Below are positions 34,101 to 37,660 of a stretch of DNA of 37,660 bases, one piece after another. The stretch spans positions 1 to 37,660 of the forward strand of contig QZKO01000079.1 in assembly GCA_003599505.1 (NCBI GenBank). The letters run 5' to 3'. Below the pieces are notes generated by a model. That model saw only the letters and a program-made list of their open reading frames with translations. It made no database searches and was not told the DNA's origin. A program made the translations under genes and the position numbers. The first letter of the stretch is position 1. Each line of letters starts with the position of its first letter. The stretch is from Nitrospiraceae bacterium. GTDB lineage: Bacteria > Nitrospirota > Thermodesulfovibrionia > UBA6902.

Positions 34101-34603
34101 ACCCTGAGGACCGGCCGTATCATGGATGGAAGAAGGGAGATGAAGATTACAAAGTGGCGCGCATGATGTGCAGGGTGAGATATTACAGCGCCATTCCACG
34201 TGGCGTGCTCCAGATGTGGCACAACATGTATCAGGCCACGCACGGCTCGGTGAAAGGTCATGAGACAAACCCGGACGGTCTTGCTAAGAACCCTGAAACG
34301 AATTATCAGGCGATCTTCAGGTACGGAGGACACCAGAGCTGCACGAGGGCCTGGCTCGGACCAACATTAATGACGGATTCCCTTGTCAGAAAAGACGTCT
34401 TCGGACAGTTGATCGGTAAAGGGTTTCTTGCCGATATACACTGTCCCGTCGGCGCCCCGAGAGAATCGTTTGTAAAAGTGACAAAGGCTGAAGACGGCGC
34501 TGTCGGAGGCAAAGGACTCTGGAGGCCCGCTGCGCTCGGGTTCAGGGCAGGATATGAAAATGAGTCAATGAAGAAGTATTTGAAGGGGGAATATATTATC
34601 TAA
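31160..34603 (+). CDS. nxrA: NxrA-type nitrite oxidoreductase / nitrate reductase alpha subunit, periplasmic
   Basis: Type II DMSO-reductase-family Mo enzyme, 1,147 residues. Tat motif SRRDFLK at 5-11 puts it in the periplasm. Candidate [4Fe-4S] ligands: C65, H71, C73 and C112/C113 (TFTCAPNDTHNC, PRCCQKAL), the spacing of the Nitrospira/anammox branch rather than the NarG HxxxCxxxC. The Mo-ligand Asp is D273 in SWHTDLPPGHP, equivalent to the NarG aspartate. Length agrees with Nitrospira-type NxrA. AAAGGAGG precedes the ATG, which overlaps the chaperone stop. It could oxidise nitrite or reduce nitrate; chlorate and selenate enzymes are relatives. With a nap/ONR locus nearby, nitrate reduction is at least as likely as nitrification. 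Confidence 0.92.
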   Translation: MKGFSRRDFLKWSLAGAAGIAVSSPKFAFLQPVSVDNPLESYPDREWEKLYRDKFRYDETFTFTCAPNDTHNCLLRAYVRNGVVVRTGPTYAFGDATDAYGNQASHRWEPRCCQKALVLPRRFYGDRRLRGTMVRKGFRDWIKAGFPRDTETGKPPAKYFDRGKDKWLKVPHDEAFELTAMAVMNIAETYTGEKGTGLLRKQGYDPASIETMQGAGTQVLKLRGGMPLLGATRLMGLVRVANMMALLDDHIRHTGAEKSVGGRHFDNYSWHTDLPPGHPMVTGQQTVDCDLSMAEQSKLITLWGLNWISTKMPDSHWLTEARQRGTKVINITIEYQSTANKCDEVIVIRPGTDHALMLGVASIIMKGKLYDEKYVRSFTDLPVLVRTDTLQYLRASDIVEDYKNSELKNYMTVLKTDEKPPAPSKQSGQYLPEKMRAEWGDFIVWDSKKNEPRIISRDIVGERFEELDVVPALDGVYKVKTVDGTEIEVRPVFDILSEYLTEFTPKTVSEITWAPEAAIQNLAKEIAKYKASTFFGVGMGPNQFFNASLKDRGIFLIAALTNNIGRIGGSPGSYAGNYRVALYNGLPQYIIENPFDIEPDPEKPVRLKPYLKFESAHYFSHGDKPLRLGNKLFTGKTHIPTPTKFLWFSNSNSIIGNAKWSYEIIVNTLPKLEAVVMNEWWWTMSCEYSDVVFGVDSWAEFKHPDLCGSVTNPFNQVYPTTPLKRIFDTVGDIDTYAGVAKKLAKLTGDRRFEDYWKFVYEGRVDVYLDRIVKGSSTLKGYSFRQLHDLALKGIPSLKNLRTYPKVAGWEQTNESKPWYTKTGRLEFYREEPEFIEHGENLPVYREPIDATFYEPNVIISKKMSVLKPSQPEDYGLRRDDLHTETRQVRNVVKQWSELKNTSHPLAHKGYGFLFITPKYRHGAHSTPIDIDMMTVWYGPFGDLYRRDKRMPWVGEGYLNMNPEDARALKINDGDYVWVDADPEDRPYHGWKKGDEDYKVARMMCRVRYYSAIPRGVLQMWHNMYQATHGSVKGHETNPDGLAKNPETNYQAIFRYGGHQSCTRAWLGPTLMTDSLVRKDVFGQLIGKGFLADIHCPVGAPRESFVKVTKAEDGAVGGKGLWRPAALGFRAGYENESMKKYLKGEYII

Positions 34604-34617
34604 GGGTTCAAGGGGTT

Positions 34618-34679
34618 AGGGTTCAAGGGTTCAAGGGTTTTTCACTCGGACCCTCGGCCCCTTGAACCCTCGAACCCTA
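34618..34679. repeat. GGGTTCAAGGG repeat hairpin between nxrA and nxrB
   Basis: AGGGTTCAAGGGTTCAAGGG (34618-34637) pairs with the inverted copy at 34658-34679 with one mismatch, leaving a 20-base loop. Further GGGTTCAAGGG units start directly after the nxrA stop. It fills most of the 93-base gap inside an operon whose other gaps are 35 bases or less. Confidence 0.85.
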
Positions 34680-34696
34680 TCTTTGAGGGAGGTTTA

Positions 34697-35830
34697 ATGG
34701 CAAAGAATAAAGTAAACAACTGGCAGATCCGGCGTGAGATGTTTTATCCGTATGAAGAAGTAAGGCCGCAGAAACAGTTTGCCGCGGTCTTTGACATCAA
34801 CAAATGCATAGCCTGCCAGACCTGCACTATGGCGTGCAAGCAGACGTGGACCACCGGCAGAGGGCAGGAATACATGTTCTGGAACAACGTGGAATCGAAG
34901 CCGTACGGGTTCTATCCTCTTGCATGGGATGTGAAGATCCTTGAGGCGCTCGGCGCGCAGAATTGGGACGGGGACAGATATTCAGGGAAAACAATTTTTG
35001 AGGCCGCGCCAAAGGGACAGGCCGTGGAAGGCTATCTGCCCGAGGACGCTGATTACGCATATCCTAACGTCGGTGAAGACGAACCGTTCGGAGAAGTTAA
35101 AAAAGGGGACTACATCACGATCCCTCACAGGGTGTGGCATTTCTATCTGCCGCGTATCTGCAATCACTGCACCTATCCGGCCTGCGTGGGGGCATGCCCG
35201 AGAAAGGCGATATACAAAAGAGAAGAAGACGGGATAGTGCTTGTGGACCAGAAACGGTGCAGGGGATACAGGGAATGCGTAAGGGCCTGCCCTTACAAGA
35301 AGGTATTTTTTAACAAGACGACGAAGATAGCGGAGAAATGCATCGCCTGTTATCCGTTGATTGAAAAAGGCGAGCAGACCCAGTGCATCAGGACCTGCAT
35401 CGGCAGGATCAGACTCAACGGGTGGCTTCATCTGCCTGAAAAGGCGGACCCTTCAAACCCCATGGATTATCTGGTCCATATCAAAAAGGTCGCCTTGCCG
35501 CTTTTTCCGCAATTCGGCCTGGAGCCGAATGTTTATTATATACCTCCCATTCATGTGCCGGCGCCTTATCTCAGGCAGATGTTCGGACCGGGCGTTGAAC
35601 AGGCAATAAAGACGTACAAGACCGCGCAGAACGATGAGACCCTGCTCGGGGCCCTGACGGTCTTCGGTTCTTCCGAGTTCCGGGTTTCAAAGTTCCGGGT
35701 CTCAAAAGGGGTCGTGACGGGTTATGACGACAAAGGAGATGAGCTCGTAAAGGTCCCGTTAAAAGAGCCTGTCTTTATCAGGCCGTTTCATGATGAAAAA
35801 CTCCAGGTATATCGCCATAACATAACATAG
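34697..35830 (+). CDS. nxrB: NxrB-type iron-sulfur subunit
   Basis: Electron-transfer subunit of 377 residues with sixteen-position cluster pattern: C37/40/43/47, C155/158/163/167, C188/194/198 with Tyr 191 where the fourth Cys would be, and C215/218/230/234. As in NarH, where Trp takes that place, this predicts three [4Fe-4S] and one [3Fe-4S]. No Tat signal, as it should be carried out with Nxr[21 protein letters not shown] and the long insert with [14 protein letters not shown] are typical of the NxrB/NarH branch. Residues 326-336 ([11 protein letters not shown]) are encoded by a 15-bp tandem repeat near the C-terminus. GGGAGG lies upstream of the ATG. Confidence 0.93.
   Translation: MAKNKVNNWQIRREMFYPYEEVRPQKQFAAVFDINKCIACQTCTMACKQTWTTGRGQEYMFWNNVESKPYGFYPLAWDVKILEALGAQNWDGDRYSGKTIFEAAPKGQAVEGYLPEDADYAYPNVGEDEPFGEVKKGDYITIPHRVWHFYLPRICNHCTYPACVGACPRKAIYKREEDGIVLVDQKRCRGYRECVRACPYKKVFFNKTTKIAEKCIACYPLIEKGEQTQCIRTCIGRIRLNGWLHLPEKADPSNPMDYLVHIKKVALPLFPQFGLEPNVYYIPPIHVPAPYLRQMFGPGVEQAIKTYKTAQNDETLLGALTVFGSSEFRVSKFRVSKGVVTGYDDKGDELVKVPLKEPVFIRPFHDEKLQVYRHNIT
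35676..35705 (+). repeat. 15-bp tandem duplication inside nxrB
   Basis: AGTTCCGGGTTTCAA is followed at once by AGTTCCGGGTCTCAA (one mismatch). The unit is a multiple of three and adds EFRVSK-type residues. GTTCCGGGTTC repeats are, to my knowledge, common between genes in related genomes. Confidence 0.9.
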
Positions 35831-35839
35831 GAGGCGGGA

Positions 35840-36778
35840 ATGAGAAATAAAAGTCAGAAGTCAGAAGTCAGAAGTCAGAAGTCGAAGGAACTCGTTACTT
35901 TCTTTCTCTTACTGCTCACTGTTCACTGTTCACTGTTCACTGATTACGCTTACTCCCAGGGTCTTATCGTTATGGCAAATAAAATTTCCGGTGAGCTGCC
36001 GCTTGACCCTGATAACAGCGCCTGGAATAGGGCCTCAGGTATTGAGATCCCTCTCGCACCCCAGGTTATGGCGAAGCCGAGGGTATATGAATCGGGCATA
36101 AAGAAATTGAACGTCAGGGCCTTGCATAACACAAAAGAGGCGGCCTTCCTGCTTACATGGGAGGACAACACTGAGGACGCGGCAGTGGACGTCGACAGAT
36201 TTTCCGATGCTGTCGCGCTGGAGTTCCCGTCATCCTCTTCTGAGGGTAAACCCCATTTCGCGATGGGCGACACGGAGAAAACAGTAAACATCTGGTTCTG
36301 GAAGGCTGCGTGGCAGAGCCGATCCGACGGCGATAAAGTTTACGCGACTTCAGATGACTTTCTTGGCGGAGTTCTGGCAGGAAATCCCGTATCGGAAGAG
36401 CGGACCTTGCCGGTAGAAAATCTTGTTGCCCAGGGGTTCGGGAGCGCTACGGACATGGAAAAGGCGGACATTCAGAATATCACAGGCAGCGGTAAATGGA
36501 AGTCCGGCAAATGGGCCGTTGTATTTAAGAGACCGCTGACATCGGACGGCAGGTTTAACGTTAAATTTAAAGAAGGCTCTGTCACGCCTCTTGCATTTGC
36601 TGTCTGGAATGGTTCAGAAGGCGACAGGGGCGGAAGGAAGGTTGTATCCACCTGGTATTATGTCGGGTTTGAGACAGAGGAGAAAAAGACAATATATTTT
36701 TACCCTGTGCTCGCGTTTATAGGCGCGCTTGGAATAGAAGCTGGAATAATTATGGGAATAAGAAGAAAAAGGGTGTAG
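35840..36778 (+). CDS. nxrC: NxrC-like heme b subunit (ethylbenzene dehydrogenase gamma-like)
   Basis: 312 residues. Signal region 1-40 (TFFLLLLTVHCSLFT, cleaved near AYSQG), then a beta-sandwich of the type II DMSO-reductase gamma family (EbdC/ClrC/NxrC), which holds one heme b with Met and Lys ligands. Candidate ligands: Met in HFAMGDTEKTVNIWFWK (about residue 142) and Lys in WAVVFKRPL (about residue 237). A C-terminal helix (YFYPVLAFIGALGIEAGIIMG) ends in RRKRV and would anchor it in the inner membrane facing the periplasm. GGAGG precedes the ATG. The first 40 codons contain two arrays of 7-bp repeats. Electron exit or entry point between NxrB and the cytochromes. Confidence 0.87.
   Translation: MRNKSQKSEVRSQKSKELVTFFLLLLTVHCSLFTDYAYSQGLIVMANKISGELPLDPDNSAWNRASGIEIPLAPQVMAKPRVYESGIKKLNVRALHNTKEAAFLLTWEDNTEDAAVDVDRFSDAVALEFPSSSSEGKPHFAMGDTEKTVNIWFWKAAWQSRSDGDKVYATSDDFLGGVLAGNPVSEERTLPVENLVAQGFGSATDMEKADIQNITGSGKWKSGKWAVVFKRPLTSDGRFNVKFKEGSVTPLAFAVWNGSEGDRGGRKVVSTWYYVGFETEEKKTIYFYPVLAFIGALGIEAGIIMGIRRKRV
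35853..35887 (+). repeat. 7-bp tandem array (GTCAGAA) at the start of nxrC
   Basis: Four exact GTCAGAA units (35853-35880) and a fifth variant (GTCGAAG), beginning five codons after the ATG. Encodes the polar, Lys/Ser-rich n-region of the signal peptide. The unit length is not a multiple of three. Confidence 0.92.
35916..35943 (+). repeat. 7-bp tandem array (TCACTGT) in the nxrC signal-peptide region
   Basis: Three exact TCACTGT units and a fourth variant (TCACTGA), encoding the TVHCSLFTDY part just before the predicted signal cleavage site. As with the first array, loss or gain of a unit shifts the frame. Confidence 0.92.
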
Positions 36779-36805
36779 GGAGTAGATGGGGAAAAGGAGG
36801 TTATG

Positions 36806-37480
36806 ATGAATCTTAAAGAAGAAGGGCAAGAAGTCCGTTCACGTGTAACATTAAATGAAATTCCGGGGCGGTTCCTCGAATGGCTTGTTTCATCAAGGAC
36901 CAAATTTCTCAACGACATGCTGGAGGGCAAACCGATGCGATATTTTTCCGCGCATCTTCCGGTCATGGCTACGTGGAGGGAAGGGGACCCTTTCCCTGTA
37001 AATATGACGGTCAAGGGTATCGGGTTAATTCCGAAGGATGAGTGTATTCAGGACTACACTGATATGTTTGAAGCAGTGATTGCAGAATCCAGGACAAAAT
37101 CATGGGAGGAAAGCCTTCATAAAAGGATCGGGGTCATGAATAAACTGTACAATGACGCCGGCTGCTTTAATCCGGCCCTCCTTGGAGGCCTGGAGATATT
37201 TGAAGGAAAGGCTTACGAGAATCTAAGGGAGAACCCCCATACGAGCCTGCTTTATGTCGGCATGGCCCATTCTCCCCACGGCATGCAGTATACAAGTTTT
37301 CAGGTAAACGGTGAAGTTGAACTTCTTGATAAAAACAACCCTTATTACAGGTTCCTGCTTGCTTCGAGAAAGCTGTTTGAATTTGAGAAATTCCACCTCT
37401 ACCAGCCTGATTATCCTTTCGGCTATCTTATCAATGTTATTGAAGTGAGGGACAAATCACCGTGGTCCAGGAATAAATGA
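36806..37480 (+). CDS. Conserved-looking protein of unknown function, possible flavin split-barrel
   Basis: About 224 residues, no signal peptide and no membrane helix, so cytoplasmic. I do not recognise the N-terminal half. The C-terminal half (GKAYENLRENPHTSLLYVGMA, then FQVNGEVELLDKNNPYYRFLLASRKL and GYLINVIEVRDKSPW) is reminiscent of pyridoxamine-phosphate-oxidase-like FMN-binding split barrels, where a strand NLxxNPxxSLxxV precedes a G-x-a-x-l strand; this is a weak match by eye. AAAGGAGG precedes ATG 36803 and ATG 36806; the latter has better spacing. It is 27 bases downstream of nxrC and probably the last gene of the operon, so a role with the Nxr complex or its cofactors is possible. 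Confidence 0.7.
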   Translation: MNLKEEGQEVRSRVTLNEIPGRFLEWLVSSRTKFLNDMLEGKPMRYFSAHLPVMATWREGDPFPVNMTVKGIGLIPKDECIQDYTDMFEAVIAESRTKSWEESLHKRIGVMNKLYNDAGCFNPALLGGLEIFEGKAYENLRENPHTSLLYVGMAHSPHGMQYTSFQVNGEVELLDKNNPYYRFLLASRKLFEFEKFHLYQPDYPFGYLINVIEVRDKSPWSRNK

Positions 37481-37564
37481 CATTGTGTTTTTAAGCGATT
37501 TTTGTTACGATTTTACCTCATTAAACGAAAGAAGCCGACAGCCGCCGGCTGACAGTTAAAAATC

Positions 37565-37660
37565 ATGGAAGACAGAGAAGCTAAATCAATAATCGAGGCG
37601 GTCCTTTTTATGAGCGGCGAGCCGGTATCTCCTGATTCCCTCGGTAAAATCCTGGAGATT
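37565..37660 (+). CDS. scpB: ScpB, segregation and condensation protein B (5' part only)
   Basis: The first 32 codons fit the N-terminus of ScpB: SIIEAVLFMSGEPVSPDSLG is the characteristic first winged-helix segment. ScpB works with ScpA and Smc in chromosome condensation. The gene runs off the right edge. An 84-base gap separates it from the respiratory operon; that gap contains a short CCGACAGCCGCCGGCTG inverted segment and no strong terminator. This is a housekeeping gene and marks the return to core chromosome. Confidence 0.85.
   Translation, partial: MEDREAKSIIEAVLFMSGEPVSPDSLGKILEI

Noticed and set aside
31160-34603. Cytoplasmic NarG
   Set aside because: It has a clear Tat signal, the Fe-S ligand spacing differs from NarG, and no narI or narK is present.

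Overview
The window looks like a chromosomal segment of an anaerobic or microaerophilic Gram-negative bacterium, most likely a member of the Nitrospirota. This rests on gene content recognised by eye: a Tat-exported Nitrospira/anammox-type NxrA with NxrB and NxrC, a cytochrome bd-like subunit next to small c-type cytochromes, an octaheme nitrite reductase, a Crp/Fnr regulator, and families of short intergenic repeats. No rRNA, tRNA or taxonomic marker is present except the first 32 codons of scpB, so the phylum call is an inference.

Layout. 1-3.4 kb: remnant of a DUF1016 nuclease gene, then a minus-strand zinc/manganese uptake operon (outer-membrane porin, ZnuA-like binding protein, ZnuB-like permease) with no ATPase gene in view. 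3.4-6.3 kb: a decayed ABC-ATPase fragment, an AAA_14/DUF4143 ATPase behind a 33-bp dyad, and an orphan outer-membrane beta-barrel. 6.3-9.6 kb (minus): a PstS-like binding protein followed by a large chemoreceptor. 9.8-13.9 kb (plus): glucose-6-phosphate isomerase, a sensor kinase with a periplasmic CxxCH heme motif, and an OmpR-type regulator. 14.0-19.8 kb (minus): cytochrome-napA-napG-napH-napD. 20.1-21.8 kb (plus, divergent): an octaheme nitrite reductase with a CxxCK catalytic heme. 21.9-25.2 kb: YVTN beta-propeller (minus), then a phospholipase C-like protein, a Crp/Fnr regulator and a MOSC protein (plus). 25.3-37.5 kb: one long, tightly overlapped plus-strand operon: UspA, radical SAM/SPASM/PCP_red protein, CydA-like cytochrome b, two monoheme cytochromes c, TorD-like chaperone, NxrA, NxrB, NxrC and an unrecognised protein. 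The window ends inside scpB.

How the parts fit. The 14-22 kb region can be read as a periplasmic nitrate-to-ammonium route: NapGH would take electrons from menaquinol, NapA would reduce nitrate, and the octaheme enzyme would reduce nitrite. The 25-37 kb operon encodes a second, structurally unrelated nitrate/nitrite enzyme on the same side of the membrane, together with its own chaperone, cytochromes and a bd-like membrane subunit. By eye that subunit lacks oxygen-site ligands, so it may be a quinone-linked electron port rather than an oxidase. A Crp/Fnr gene lies just upstream, and an 18-bp dyad sits at exactly -41.5 from the first codon of the big operon. A dyad of the same half-site spacing lies between the divergent nap and nitrite-reductase genes. 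These together suggest one regulon.

A second theme is short repeats inside coding sequence. napG, napH, nxrB, nxrC and probably the UspA gene each carry an in-frame segment made of palindromic or tandem repeats of the kind normally found between genes. In nxrC, 7-bp tandem units make up the start of the gene and part of its signal peptide.
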